From Olavius sp. associated proteobacterium Delta 1 (GTDB lineage Bacteria > Desulfobacterota > Desulfobacteria > Desulfobacterales > JAFDCJ01), in NCBI GenBank assembly GCA_902749685.1, contig CACVKW010000771.1, forward strand, positions 122,689-186,688: a DNA stretch of 64,000 nt. Direction: 5' to 3'. The notes below the pieces were generated by a model. That model saw only the letters and a program-made list of their open reading frames with translations, was not told the origin of the DNA and did no database searches. Shown piece by piece: positions 53,212-62,696 of the stretch (within the stretch, counting starts at the first letter, position 1; each line of letters opens with the position of its first letter). The position numbers were made by a program, and so were the translations under genes.

Positions 53212-53955
53212 TTACTGTGCTCCCAGATAAGCATCGATAACCCGCTTATCATTTTTTATTTGTTCTGGTTCACCCTCAGCAAGCAGCTGCCCATGGGCCA
53301 GGCAAAATATTTTCTGGGCTAAATTCATGATAACTCTCATATTGTGCTCGATTACAAACAACGTGATACCATATTCTTTATTTATTGTGACCAACCGATC
53401 GATAATGCCATTAATCAAGGTGGGGTTAATTCCGGCAGTTGGTTCGTCGAGAAGCAGCATTTTGGGCTCGTTCATTAATGCCATTGCCAGTTCCAGGAGC
53501 TTTTGTTGACCAAAGGATAAATCGCCGGCCCTGAGTTTTCTTTTCTGGTACAGACCCACAAAATTCAATAAATTTTCGGATTTTGCAGTTAATTCCTCAG
53601 GAATTTTAGCAAACATGGAAAAAATATTGTCTTTTTCCGGTTTGGCGCTGATCAGCATGTTTTGAACGCAGTTCAGTTTTCCGTAAATTCTCGTTTGCTG
53701 AAAAGTTCTGAGCAAACCCAGTTTGGCCACAACCGGCACCGGAAGTTCGGAAACTTCCTTTCCTTCAAATTGAATTGATCCCTCATCGATCGGATGGGTT
53801 CCTACGATTGAATTAAACAGTGTTGTTTTTCCCGAACCATTGGGCCCGATTAATCCAACAATACTTCCCTCCTCAACGGCCAAAGAAATATTTTCGTTGG
53901 CTTTCACGCCACCGAAATATTTGTAAACCTTATCAACTTTTAATATTTTGCCCAC
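53212..53955 (-). CDS. livG: Branched-chain amino acid-type ABC transporter ATPase (LivG)
   Basis: 247 aa. Walker A GPNGSGKTTLFNSIVGT near residue 37, signature LSFGQQKLLELAMALM, Walker B MLLLDEPTAGINP, switch VIEHNM. A standard LivG length. The start shares one base with the livM stop. It works with LivF on the LivH-LivM channel. Confidence 0.93.
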   Translation of the reverse strand: MGKILKVDKVYKYFGGVKANENISLAVEEGSIVGLIGPNGSGKTTLFNSIVGTHPIDEGSIQFEGKEVSELPVPVVAKLGLLRTFQQTRIYGKLNCVQNMLISAKPEKDNIFSMFAKIPEELTAKSENLLNFVGLYQKRKLRAGDLSFGQQKLLELAMALMNEPKMLLLDEPTAGINPTLINGIIDRLVTINKEYGITLFVIEHNMRVIMNLAQKIFCLAHGQLLAEGEPEQIKNDKRVIDAYLGAQ

Positions 53956-55010
53956 TATTTCAACTCCACCTGCGCTTTTATATCGGCTTCATCGACAACC
54001 TCACCGAATCTGGCAGGATATCTTTCTCTCAGCCCTCCCATGATGCCTTCAGGGAAGAAAACGACAATGATCACAATCAGAACCCCAAGAGCAACATACT
54101 GCCAGCCCAGAAAGAATGTCCAGAATCCTTCTTTAAATATATGAAAAATCATCGCTCCAATTATGGGTCCCCAAAGCGTTCCTTTTCCTCCAAGCATAAC
54201 CATCAGAATCATGAAAACACCGTAGGTTGTTACGGCAAAAGCAATCTCCACCGGTTCAATATAGCCAATCATATTCCCCACTAAACCACCGGCTATACCT
54301 AAAAAAAATGCTGAAACAATCCAACCGGTAATTTTGTATCTCATGGTATGAATTCCCATGGCCTCAGCCTTATCTTCATTGTCCCTGATTGCATTGAGAA
54401 CCAATCCAAACCTTGTTTTATAGGCCCATTTTAAAAACAGGAAGGTAGCTACCATTAATATAAAGCATAAATAATAAAAAAACTGCGATCTTAACTCTAT
54501 ACCGCCGATACCTTTCGGCCAGGGTGGAGCGGTCATTCCCTGTCCGGCTCCGATTAATTCAATGCCACCCGCGATTTCACCCGCGGCAATGCCCAAACCC
54601 AGAGTACAAATACCAAAGTATTGACCCCTAAGTCCAAAAACACCATAACCAATCGTTGCGGCTACAAGCGCAGGGATAATACCGGCCAGGATCAAACCGA
54701 CGAAGAGTCCTTGAAAATACTGAAAGGGAGCATGTATGAACGTTTTTTCCCCTCCACTGGCAGTCCATTCCGCCAGGGGAAAGAACAATCCTATTTGGAT
54801 GCCGGCACAGACATACATCCCGATCCCGAAAAAAAAGATATTACCGAAACTGGTGTAACCCGTCTGTCCTCCCTGCACGTCCCATGTCAGGGCCAATACG
54901 ACGAGTATCCACATGATGGATATTTGAAGCTTAAAAGCAGGGAACAAAAATGGTGCCGCAAGCCCGAATGCCAGTATTATTCCATAAAAAGGAAGTCTAT
55001 TTTTTGTCAT
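53955..55010 (-). CDS. livM: Branched-chain amino acid-type ABC permease (LivM)
   Basis: 351 aa with about nine hydrophobic helices. LRGQYFGICTLGLGIAAGEI and KTRFGLVLNAIRDNEDKAEA are hallmarks of LivM, the latter including the EAA-like contact with the ATPase. The C-terminal tail (RERYPARFGEVVDEADIKA) is charged. It overlaps livH by four bases (ATGA). Confidence 0.93.
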   Translation of the reverse strand: MTKNRLPFYGIILAFGLAAPFLFPAFKLQISIMWILVVLALTWDVQGGQTGYTSFGNIFFFGIGMYVCAGIQIGLFFPLAEWTASGGEKTFIHAPFQYFQGLFVGLILAGIIPALVAATIGYGVFGLRGQYFGICTLGLGIAAGEIAGGIELIGAGQGMTAPPWPKGIGGIELRSQFFYYLCFILMVATFLFLKWAYKTRFGLVLNAIRDNEDKAEAMGIHTMRYKITGWIVSAFFLGIAGGLVGNMIGYIEPVEIAFAVTTYGVFMILMVMLGGKGTLWGPIIGAMIFHIFKEGFWTFFLGWQYVALGVLIVIIVVFFPEGIMGGLRERYPARFGEVVDEADIKAQVELK

Positions 55011-55900
55011 ATTAAATATTCACGTTTTCTGGATAATTTAAATCTTTTATAAACCAGAATTAGAACCAATAATAAAAAGGTCGCTCCTATTCGAAATTCT
55101 GTTCCAAGAATATAATCCGCAAATTCTTCAAATACACCCAAACCCATACCTGACAAGGCGACTCCGGGCAAATTTCCCAGGCCTGCTATGATGACAATCA
55201 TGAAGGATCTGACAGTGTATGGCAGACCAACGTAAGGATGCAGAGTGAATGTAATCGCGATCAAAGCTCCGGCAATACCACACAATGCGGCATTAATTCC
55301 AAAGATGGCCGAATATACTTTTTCCGTATCCACACCTAAAATCTTGGCCGCTCTTGCATTTTGTGCAGTTGCCCTGATTGTACGGCCCAGCTTAGATTTT
55401 TTCATAAATATAACCAAAATTATGGCGAATATAATACTTACCAGTGCTGAAAAGATCTTTGCGTTGGGCAAGGTAACAGAATTGTCAAACAGAAGTGTGG
55501 TGCCAAAATCTGACTGGGCAACGACAACATCCGCTCCAAAAATAATATTCATCAGTTGTTGCGCTAATATGCTGATCCCAAAGGTTGCTAAAATTGAGAT
55601 AAACAAATCTCTATCAACAATCCTGTTGATGACAGTCTTATAAAGAAGCAAACCAACAAAATACATGATAATTGGAGAAACGATGACCCCAAATGCTGGA
55701 TGAATGCCGGCTGTGTACATGAAATATGCAATATAGCCGCCCAAAATCACCAATTCTCCCTGGGCAATATTGATGATTTTCATTACGCCCCATTGCAAAG
55801 CCATTCCGTATGCGATTAAGGCAAAAAGAATTCCTAATAGAATCCCATCCATGGAAGCCTGAACCATTAATATCGGAGCTTGAAAAATTAGTATGTCCAT
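55007..55900 (-). CDS. livH: Branched-chain amino acid-type ABC permease (LivH)
   Basis: 297 aa, about eight membrane helices. GMALQWGVMKIINIAQGELV near residue 31 and KSKLGRTIRATAQNARAAKI with ILGVDTEKV are LivH signatures. The C-terminus is GTEFRIGATFLLLVLILVYK. It follows livK after a gap holding a clear terminator, so it is probably transcribed by partial readthrough. It overlaps livM by four bases. Confidence 0.93.
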   Translation of the reverse strand: MDILIFQAPILMVQASMDGILLGILFALIAYGMALQWGVMKIINIAQGELVILGGYIAYFMYTAGIHPAFGVIVSPIIMYFVGLLLYKTVINRIVDRDLFISILATFGISILAQQLMNIIFGADVVVAQSDFGTTLLFDNSVTLPNAKIFSALVSIIFAIILVIFMKKSKLGRTIRATAQNARAAKILGVDTEKVYSAIFGINAALCGIAGALIAITFTLHPYVGLPYTVRSFMIVIIAGLGNLPGVALSGMGLGVFEEFADYILGTEFRIGATFLLLVLILVYKRFKLSRKREYLI

Positions 55901-55911
55901 AATGTTATGAT

Positions 55912-55940
55912 AAAAAAAAGCCCCCTATAATCCAGGGGGC
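55912..55940 (-). terminator. Intrinsic terminator between livK and livH
   Basis: GCCCCCT (55920-55926) and AGGGGGC (55934-55940) form a 7-bp GC stem with a 7-base loop. On the minus strand it is followed by eight T (complement of A at 55912-55919). It is 15 bp after the livK stop and 12 bp before the livH start, so it probably acts as an attenuator that keeps binding protein in excess. Confidence 0.85.
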
Positions 55941-55954
55941 ATTAAATATTAATA

Positions 55955-57196
55955 TTATCTTTCAGACCACTTCGGTGTTGGGTGGACTAACTCGGAAGAT
56001 GCCCATTTAGTTGGTGCAACTACCATATTCTCACAGGTATCACCTTTACATCTCACTTGAAACAATACCATGGGTTTCGCAATGTTTTGGCCTTGCGGAC
56101 TAAACTTTATGTTCCCATAAAAAGTTTGCATGTCAGTTTCCGCCAAAGCATCACGGACTTTTTCTTTGTCGAAAGAATTAGCTCTTTCAAAAGCATCCTT
56201 CCATACCAATAATGCAGCTGCAGACTCTGCGGCTTGATACGGAGGAGTATAACCATATTCAGCGTTGAAATCTTTATCAAAAGTCGCTGCCGTGCCAAAG
56301 AATTTATCTTTGTAACTCAATGATTTATGCCACTGAGCGGCACACAACGCATACTCAGCTTTTTTACCATGTTGCTTAGCTAATTTAGAGGCATCGCAAT
56401 GTGTCATTGCCAGCATCGGGACATCGACTTTCATTTCAGAAATCTGTCTGATTGCTGTCAATGCGCCTTTAGAGTGACCGGATACAACAAGCACATCAGG
56501 CTTAGTCGCTTTAACCTTTGCCAATGTTGCCGCCATATCGTTTAACTCTTTCGGTAACTTGTCATCAATAATGATCTTTGAGCCTGTTCTTTTTGCTGCA
56601 TCGAGAATACCTAGTCTCACGTCTTGTGAGAATGCATCTTGTTCAAATGCCATTGCGATCTTGACTGGTTTACCACCATTTTTTTCAACAGCCAAATCGA
56701 TCGCAACTTCAAGATATTGGTTTGCTGCGGATAATACTGCGAACAAATATTTGTACCCTTTTGTAAACAATGACCTTGATGCGCCATTCGCTTCAACCAT
56801 AGGAATTTTGTTTTCCTCGGTTACCGGCGCCATGGCTTTGGTTAAACCTGAACTGTACGGTCCAAGCATATACTTAACGCCATCTTGCTTAATGAGTCTT
56901 TCAGCGAGCTGAGCCGCTCGGCCTGAGTTAGATTCATCATCATAATAAATTATTTTAAATTTATATGACTTTTCTCCTATTTTGACTCCGCCTTTACCAT
57001 TTATCCTTTTAACAGCAAGTTCATAACCATTTTTTGTATGCTTGCCGTTTGTGGAATATTTTCCAGTAAGAGAGACCGCGGCACCTAAAATTATCGTATC
57101 TCCTTCAACCTTGGCCCAGGTTGAACTCGAAAAGACAAGACCGATGGCGGCTGACACGACCACCAATGTGATTAGAAATTTTTGTTTTCCCGTCAT
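55955..57196 (-). CDS. livK: Branched-chain amino acid-type periplasmic binding protein (LivK-like)
   Basis: 413 aa. A Sec signal peptide (MTGKQKFLITLVVVSAAIGL, cut near SSTWA), then DTIILGAAVSLTGKYSTNGK, the type I binding-protein start. YYDDESNSGRAAQLAERLI and YMLGPYSSGLTKAMAPVTEE are typical ligand-site segments. The ligand may be an amino acid, amide or short acid; the adjacent dehydratase and creatininase genes hint at a carboxylic acid or amide. AAGGAGG precedes the ATG. Confidence 0.9.
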   Translation of the reverse strand: MTGKQKFLITLVVVSAAIGLVFSSSTWAKVEGDTIILGAAVSLTGKYSTNGKHTKNGYELAVKRINGKGGVKIGEKSYKFKIIYYDDESNSGRAAQLAERLIKQDGVKYMLGPYSSGLTKAMAPVTEENKIPMVEANGASRSLFTKGYKYLFAVLSAANQYLEVAIDLAVEKNGGKPVKIAMAFEQDAFSQDVRLGILDAAKRTGSKIIIDDKLPKELNDMAATLAKVKATKPDVLVVSGHSKGALTAIRQISEMKVDVPMLAMTHCDASKLAKQHGKKAEYALCAAQWHKSLSYKDKFFGTAATFDKDFNAEYGYTPPYQAAESAAALLVWKDAFERANSFDKEKVRDALAETDMQTFYGNIKFSPQGQNIAKPMVLFQVRCKGDTCENMVVAPTKWASSELVHPTPKWSER

Positions 57197-57821
57197 GACG
57201 CTTTCCTCCTTATTTAAGTTTATTAGGTTGGTGCTCTATCCCCCACCTAGGTAATACGACACGCAAATTGGCCCCCAGCCTCCGAACTAATTAGCCTCTG
57301 CGTATCGGCGAACCAAATGCAATAACACATTGTAGCGAAGGCATGTAAATAATAGATGCAATATAAAAAACTGAATGTCAAGCAGAAAATGAGTTGGATT
57401 TTTAGATGGAAATGAAAAAAGATCAATATTTTTAGTGTATTAGTCGCCATTTGTCAGTCTGGAGGCTCAAACCGGCGGCTAATTTGGGCCAAAATATCCG
57501 GCCACTTTGAAATCTATCGGGAGAATTGGCCGCCATCCGTTGACCAGCAAGGGGGCTTTTTAATGTAGACGCCGGGACAGTGATGTCTTCCGGAGATCCG
57601 GCCTTTTTGGTGTGATTGCACGGCCAATTCAGACTCACCTAATTTTTCTTGACGTGGACCATAACCGAATGTACGTTGTCGATTATCGGCAATATAGAGA
57701 TTGGTTGATTGACCGTACCGTTTTTCCAATCCGAAATCCACATTCCGAAATCAGAAATCGATAAGCTGGATTCTGACATCTGTCTTCTGGTCTCGGATTT
57801 CTTAAAGCACAAGGAACAACC
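57197..57821. other. Divergent intergenic region, 625 bp
   Basis: It lies between livK and the dehydratase alpha gene, which are divergent. Several open frames occur but none resembles a known protein. I see AT-rich stretches (57340-57440) suited to promoters and a run of short direct repeats of the CCGAAATC type near 57730-57770. No convincing hairpin terminator or riboswitch was seen. Confidence 0.4.
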
Positions 57822-58664
57822 ATGCGTGAGGTACACGTCGATGAGATCATCTTAACGGTTCGGCAGCTTTGCATCGATGCCAACATCGAAATTAGACCTG
57901 ATACACTCCAAGCTTACCGAATGGCATTGGACGATGAGGAGTCAGAAGTTGGCCGTGAGGTACTGGAGCTGTTGATTCGGAATGCAGAGGTAGCAAAAGC
58001 GCAACGATTACCTTTTTGCCAAGATACGGGATATGCCGTATTGTTCGTTGAACTTGGACAGGAAGTCCATTTTCTTGGCGGTTCTCTATCGGAAGCTTTT
58101 AATGAAGGGGTGCGCCAGGGATACCGGGACGGATTTTTACGCAAGTCTTTGGTGCGAAACCCCTGTGAGCGGGAAAACACGGGTGATAATACTCCGGCGG
58201 TAATCAACACCGTCATCGTTTCCGGCGACCGGATCAAGATTGATCTTCTTATCAAAGGCGCGGGTTGCGACAATGTCAGCGCTTTGAAAATGTTCACTCC
58301 GGCTGAAGGCCTTGAGGCCGCCAAAGACTTTATCGTTGAGACTGCGGACATGGCCGGACCCAACGCCAGTCCGCCATTTGTTATCGGGGTAGGGATGGGC
58401 GGACCCTTCGCCCGTGCCGCGCTGCTGGCCCAGAAGGCGCTGCTTTGGCCGGTTGGAACGCCAAATCCTGATTCGAAATTGAATGCCATCGAGAAGGAAC
58501 TAATGGAGAGAATAAACAGCCTCGGCATCGGTCCGGCCGGATTTGGCGGGCGGGTGACGACCCTGGGAGTTCATATCGAAGCTTTTGCCACCCACATCGC
58601 GAGCTTTCCCGTAGCGGTGAATATTGATTGCCATTCACATCGGGGAAAGGGGGTGGTCCTGTGA
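57822..58664 (+). CDS. Fe-S hydro-lyase alpha subunit (fumarate/tartrate dehydratase type)
   Basis: 280 aa, class I fumarase N-terminal domain. Fe-S cluster cysteines: PFCQDTGYAVLF near residue 65, GAGCDNVSALKM near 148, and the late CHSHRGKG. NTPAVINTVIVSGDRIKIDL is typical. With the beta subunit it adds or removes water from fumarate/malate or tartrate-like acids; the two-subunit form does not settle which. The GTG start of the beta gene overlaps its stop, so the pair is coupled. Confidence 0.9.
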   Translation: MREVHVDEIILTVRQLCIDANIEIRPDTLQAYRMALDDEESEVGREVLELLIRNAEVAKAQRLPFCQDTGYAVLFVELGQEVHFLGGSLSEAFNEGVRQGYRDGFLRKSLVRNPCERENTGDNTPAVINTVIVSGDRIKIDLLIKGAGCDNVSALKMFTPAEGLEAAKDFIVETADMAGPNASPPFVIGVGMGGPFARAALLAQKALLWPVGTPNPDSKLNAIEKELMERINSLGIGPAGFGGRVTTLGVHIEAFATHIASFPVAVNIDCHSHRGKGVVL

Positions 58665-59233
58665 GCGGTGAAGATATGAGCGAAATCCGAACCCCTCTTA
58701 GCAAAAACATATTGAAAAAATTGCGGACCGGCGATCAGGTGAAAATCTCCGGCACTATTTACACAGCCAGAGATGCTGCCCACAAACGGATGTACGACAC
58801 AATCGAGCAGGGAGGACGGTTGCCTTTTGATCCGGCGGGTCAGGTCATTTTTTACGTCGGACCCACGCCTGCTCCTCCGGGTAAAGTGATCGGTTCGCTA
58901 GGACCGACGACCGCCGGCCGCATGGATACCTTTACGCCCATGCTCATCGAGCGGGGTCTGAGAGCAATGATCGGCAAAGGGTGCCGTTCCGAAGAAGTAC
59001 GCAAGGCTATGCTTGAAAACGGTTGCATTTATTTTGGTTCTGTGGAGGGAACTGCCGCTTTGCTTTCCGAATGCATCCGTTCCGCTGAAATTGTGGCCTA
59101 CGAAGACCTTGGGCCTGAGGCCATCTATCAATTAACAGTTGAAGATTTTCCGGCTATCCTAGTCAACGATTTGCATGGCGGTGATTTGTATAAAGAAGGG
59201 CGTAATCAGTACCGGCGTTCTTGGCCGGGATAA
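58661..59233 (+). CDS. Fe-S hydro-lyase beta subunit (fumarate/tartrate dehydratase type)
   Basis: 190 aa from GTG 58661, or 185 from ATG 58676 (a weak ribosome site in either case). Class I fumarase C-terminal domain: LRTGDQVKISGTIYTARDAA, GPTTAGRMDTFTPMLIERG, and IGKGCRSEEVRKAM. It completes the active site with the alpha subunit. The following gene, a creatininase-family hydrolase, starts 49 bases later and probably shares the transcript. Confidence 0.9.
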   Translation: MSGEDMSEIRTPLSKNILKKLRTGDQVKISGTIYTARDAAHKRMYDTIEQGGRLPFDPAGQVIFYVGPTPAPPGKVIGSLGPTTAGRMDTFTPMLIERGLRAMIGKGCRSEEVRKAMLENGCIYFGSVEGTAALLSECIRSAEIVAYEDLGPEAIYQLTVEDFPAILVNDLHGGDLYKEGRNQYRRSWPG

Positions 59234-59282
59234 GGAGGAATTTTAGTAAAATCAAAATTGAAGAATTTCAGGGAGGAAATTG

Positions 59283-60023
59283 ATGACGGCTATACATCTT
59301 GATCGTATGACCTGGACCGAGGTGAAATTGGAGATCAAAAATGGAAGGGACACGGTAATCGTGCCTTTTGGGTCCACCGAACAGCATGGCCGGCATCTGC
59401 CCCTGGGGACAGATGCCGTCTTGGGTGATGAATTCGGCTGGGCGGTGGCAGTGCGGCTGGATGCATTTTTGGCACCAACGGTTCGCTTCGGCTGCTCCGA
59501 GCACCATTTGTCCTTTCCCGGAACCATTTCCTTGGGTGATGAAACATTTCAGCGCATCGTGACAGATGTGGTGGCAAGCCTGTCCCGCCACGGTTTCCGG
59601 CGCATTGTGCTTTTGCCGACCCACGGGGGAAATTTTAAACCGCTGGCTGAGGCATTTGCAAAATTAGGTCCGGTTGAAAATGTTCAGGTGATTGCATTTA
59701 CCGATCTGGAGGGTCTTGTAAATGCGGCTTTTAAAAGCTCTAACTCATCCGGCGTGAATCCGGCTCAGTCGGGGGCACATTCCGGTGAATGGGAGACGTC
59801 ACTGATGCTGGCCTTAAGGCCGGAGCAGGTGAAAATGGATCATGCCGCCGAGGGTTTTGTCGGGGAGTTATCCGAGATAATGGCAAAGGTTTTCGATGGC
59901 ATTCAAAACCTGGATGAGAATGGTGTGCTGGGAGATCCCCGCCCGGCGACCGCAGCGGCCGGGGAAAAGTACTTTGAAGACATGGTTGAGTTTCTCTATC
60001 AATGGGTTGAAGATCAAAGATAG
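59283..60023 (+). CDS. Creatininase-family amidohydrolase
   Basis: 246 aa from ATG 59283 (GGGAGGAAA is just upstream). Creatininase fold: VPFGSTEQHGRHLPLGTDAV supplies Glu, His and Asp metal ligands, and LPTHGGNFKPLAEAF, AHSGEWETSLML give later ligands. Family members open cyclic amides (creatinine) or cleave formamides. Co-location with the dehydratase pair suggests a small catabolic pathway of an imported cyclic amide or acid. The stop is TAG. Confidence 0.87.
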   Translation: MTAIHLDRMTWTEVKLEIKNGRDTVIVPFGSTEQHGRHLPLGTDAVLGDEFGWAVAVRLDAFLAPTVRFGCSEHHLSFPGTISLGDETFQRIVTDVVASLSRHGFRRIVLLPTHGGNFKPLAEAFAKLGPVENVQVIAFTDLEGLVNAAFKSSNSSGVNPAQSGAHSGEWETSLMLALRPEQVKMDHAAEGFVGELSEIMAKVFDGIQNLDENGVLGDPRPATAAAGEKYFEDMVEFLYQWVEDQR

Positions 60024-60154
60024 AAAACTGTTTGACCCTCATTTGTCACACAGAGTTATCCAGAACGATATAAATCCTTTCGCATACATACACAGCGTTC
60101 TGTGTGATAGACCCGAAATTTTATTTAAATACCAACGATTTTAATGGCAATTTA

Positions 60155-60706
60155 TCAATTCATTATGAAGCTGTGTATTGCTGCTGCGATTAGTTTTTCC
60201 AAGATTTCGGTTTCAGATTGACCGGTCTGATCTTTCAAATTTTTTAAAACATCCACCGTTTCAGGTTTGAATCGAAAAGTTTTGGATACTTTTCTTTTAT
60301 CTAACGATTTTGATCTGCCATCCCGTAACCGTATGAAAAACCAGGGTTTCAATTTGTCGATTGAGATGCCATAGAATTCAATTCTGTGATTGCCTTTTTG
60401 TTTGATACAGACAATTATTTGTTCGAGCTTATTAATGATTTCCGCATCGCCTGAGAAATGCTTTTTAAATCTTTCATAAGCAGCCGGCAAAACTTCAAAA
60501 ATCCGTGGTTCTACATACCGTCCTGCCCAAATGGCATCCTTTAAGTTTATATGTTCATTGGGGTTGAGTGGAATTTCTTTGTTGCTATACAAAAAGCCTT
60601 TAGCAACAAGAAAACCCATAACCTTTAAATATCTTGGATCTGTCCTTCGGTTTTTATCCTGTTGAGCCAGCTTATTAATTCTTTCGATCAGAGCATTTTT
60701 ATTCAT
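60155..60706 (-). CDS. RHH-tailed protein of a TA-like pair
   Basis: 183 aa from ATG 60706 (GAGGACC upstream); it overlaps the end of the preceding gene by eight bases. The last 45 residues (VSKTFRFKPETVDVLKNLKD then SETEILEKLIAAAI) look like a ribbon-helix-helix DNA-binding segment. The first 130 residues have no recognised domain. Coupling to the 60699-61208 gene suggests antitoxin or autoregulator function; this is inference. Confidence 0.55.
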   Translation of the reverse strand: MNKNALIERINKLAQQDKNRRTDPRYLKVMGFLVAKGFLYSNKEIPLNPNEHINLKDAIWAGRYVEPRIFEVLPAAYERFKKHFSGDAEIINKLEQIIVCIKQKGNHRIEFYGISIDKLKPWFFIRLRDGRSKSLDKRKVSKTFRFKPETVDVLKNLKDQTGQSETEILEKLIAAAIHSFIMN

Positions 60707-61208
60707 TACGGTCCTCAAGAAAAAATTCAAGCTTTCCATTATTTTCAACAATTCGATCGACAAGAGTTGGAAATCTCCCGCTTGTTACAGCTTGCCGAAT
60801 AAGTTGTTTGTTCTTTTGAGGCGCCTGGATGGCTTTGCTCACCAGGGTGGATTCAGCATCCATCAAATTTACCTCAATATTCTTAAACTTGAACAATTCG
60901 ATTACTTTGGCATTCCCGGGAATCCATACTAAATGACTGTCCTCATCATAGACCAGACCATTTGCTTCTAATAAATTCAGCAACTTTTTTTTTGTGAAAT
61001 AATCCATTCGTAACCTGGCATCCATATCTGCAGTCTGGATTAAGTTGAGAATTGTTGCCACTGATTCGTTTAACATCAGGCTCATCTGACCCAAAATCAT
61101 AATTTCAGATTTTGGAATTATTAAGGTACCTTCTTTTAGCCGTTGAAGGTTTTCTAATGCTACGGCCTGATTCAAATCCGTGAATATTTTTTGCATCAGC
61201 TTTTTCAT
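60699..61208 (-). CDS. Hypothetical partner protein (possible nucleotidyltransferase-like)
   Basis: 169 aa. IEVNLMDAESTLVSKAIQAP and QNKQLIRQAVTSG-like (here KNKQLIRQAVTSGRFPTLVD) resemble the end of nucleotidyltransferase/AbiEii-like or DUF6036 proteins (a Lys-containing helix after a strand). No GS-DxD signature is seen, so the match is weak. AT-rich upstream DNA with ATATTG repeats (61230-61250) may be its operator. With the next gene it forms an overlapping pair. Confidence 0.45.
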   Translation of the reverse strand: MKKLMQKIFTDLNQAVALENLQRLKEGTLIIPKSEIMILGQMSLMLNESVATILNLIQTADMDARLRMDYFTKKKLLNLLEANGLVYDEDSHLVWIPGNAKVIELFKFKNIEVNLMDAESTLVSKAIQAPQKNKQLIRQAVTSGRFPTLVDRIVENNGKLEFFLEDRNE

Positions 61209-61334
61209 ATTTAAATTATGCGGTATGATAAATATATTGTCAATACAATATTTTTATCTATTATTATTGTTAGTTATCTAAATAACAGTTTTAATAAATT
61301 AATCGGGTTATATGGAAGGAGTGATTACAAGAAA

Positions 61335-61358
61335 TGTGGCAGCGGTTTTCAACCGCGA
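61335..61358. repeat. REP-like hairpin repeat
   Basis: TGTGGCAGCGGTTTTCAACCGCGA, with stem GCGGTT (61342-61347) and AACCGC (61351-61356). The second copy is at 50193-50216. It lies in the gap after the MFS gene, where it could stabilise mRNA ends. Confidence 0.5.
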
Positions 61359-61419
61359 AATCAACTGTCTCGGATAGAAGCCGCCCCCGCAAGTTAAAAC
61401 TTATTTTTCTTGGAATTTG

Positions 61420-62685
61420 CTAAGCCAATCGCTTTTCGGTTGTAAAACAATAAAGAATGGTGATCAGCCCCAGACAGACTATGCAGACGGTAAAGGCGGC
61501 ATGAAAGGCCTCCGGTCCCCGGGAAGCAGCCGGATAAAGTGTTTGCATCAGCGTTCCCAAACCCTGGAGAAATATGGCCGGTCCAATCATGGTGAAAAAG
61601 TTAATACCGGTCATGGCGGCGCCCGACATTTCCGAAGGCATGAGCTCTTTGATATGGGGATACATCAAAATACCGGTGGCATTGAAAAAGCCGAAACAAA
61701 AAAACAATAGGGCGAATGCAACCAGCGGCATGTCCGCCGGAATGATTGCCATGATAATGATGGTCAGTACGATGCCGATCGATCCGGCGACGATGACCCA
61801 TTTACGCGTCTTAAACAACCTGTCTGACAATGTGCCGCAGATTGGTGAACCTAAAATCATGCCCACATTTAAAAGCAAAATCAGATTGCCCGTCGTCAAC
61901 GCAGAGAATCCAATGACTTCCATCAAATAAGGTCCGGCCCAGAGCGCCTGAAAGGCCGCATAGACTCCATACCGGCCGAAAGTACCCAATGAAATTATCC
62001 AGTAATCTTTTTGCTTAAAAAGCACTCTCAGATTACTGATGGCCTGCCCGGTGTTCATGCTTACCCCGGCAGATTCAGAACGAGAGGTTTTTTGCAGCGG
62101 TTGATCCCGTACGATGATAAAAAAAAGAAAAGTCAGGATAAGATTGATGAACGCAATGAGCCGAAAGCCGGATCGCCAACCCATCTGTTCCACCAATATT
62201 ACCAGGGGGGTGGTGGCGATCATATTGCCGAGGCTTCCAAAAGCAACTAAAATTCCGGCCAGGGATGCAAAGACCCGGGGGCTGAACCACAAGGTCAGCA
62301 ATTTGTACGGGCCCATTAAATTGCAGGCCATGCCCACCCCCAGCAGCGCGCGGCCCATCACACCAGCCGCCAGTGAATCAGCCAGGGAGAATATAACCGC
62401 TCCGAGCACACCGATCAGCGAGAGAGCCGTCATCATGCTTCTCGCTCCTATTTTGTCAAGCAGCAGGGAAATGGGTATCTGGGTCATGGCAAATGCATAG
62501 AAAAAGGATGCGGAAATCAGTCCGATCGCTTTCGTGTCCAGGGATAGATCCTGAATTAACAGGGGGGCGATGACTGCATTGGAAACCCGGTAGAATTGGG
62601 ACAGGAAGAACAGTGACGCGGCAATCGCGAATATCATCCAGCGACGAGTTTTGTTATCTAATCCAGTATTCTGCGCCGGAATCAT
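61420..62685 (-). CDS. MFS transporter
   Basis: 421 aa with twelve hydrophobic segments. LLDKIGARSMMTALSLIGVL is the cytoplasmic loop 2-3 motif of the major facilitator superfamily, and CGTLSDRLFKTRKWVIVAGS its repeat in the second half. FFLSQFYRVSNAVIAPLLIQ is like the nitrate/oxalate/organic-acid MFS group. The substrate is not identified. Upstream lies repeat family A. The stop is TAG. Confidence 0.9.
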   Translation of the reverse strand: MIPAQNTGLDNKTRRWMIFAIAASLFFLSQFYRVSNAVIAPLLIQDLSLDTKAIGLISASFFYAFAMTQIPISLLLDKIGARSMMTALSLIGVLGAVIFSLADSLAAGVMGRALLGVGMACNLMGPYKLLTLWFSPRVFASLAGILVAFGSLGNMIATTPLVILVEQMGWRSGFRLIAFINLILTFLFFIIVRDQPLQKTSRSESAGVSMNTGQAISNLRVLFKQKDYWIISLGTFGRYGVYAAFQALWAGPYLMEVIGFSALTTGNLILLLNVGMILGSPICGTLSDRLFKTRKWVIVAGSIGIVLTIIIMAIIPADMPLVAFALLFFCFGFFNATGILMYPHIKELMPSEMSGAAMTGINFFTMIGPAIFLQGLGTLMQTLYPAASRGPEAFHAAFTVCIVCLGLITILYCFTTEKRLA

Positions 62686-62696
62686 GTTTATTGCCA

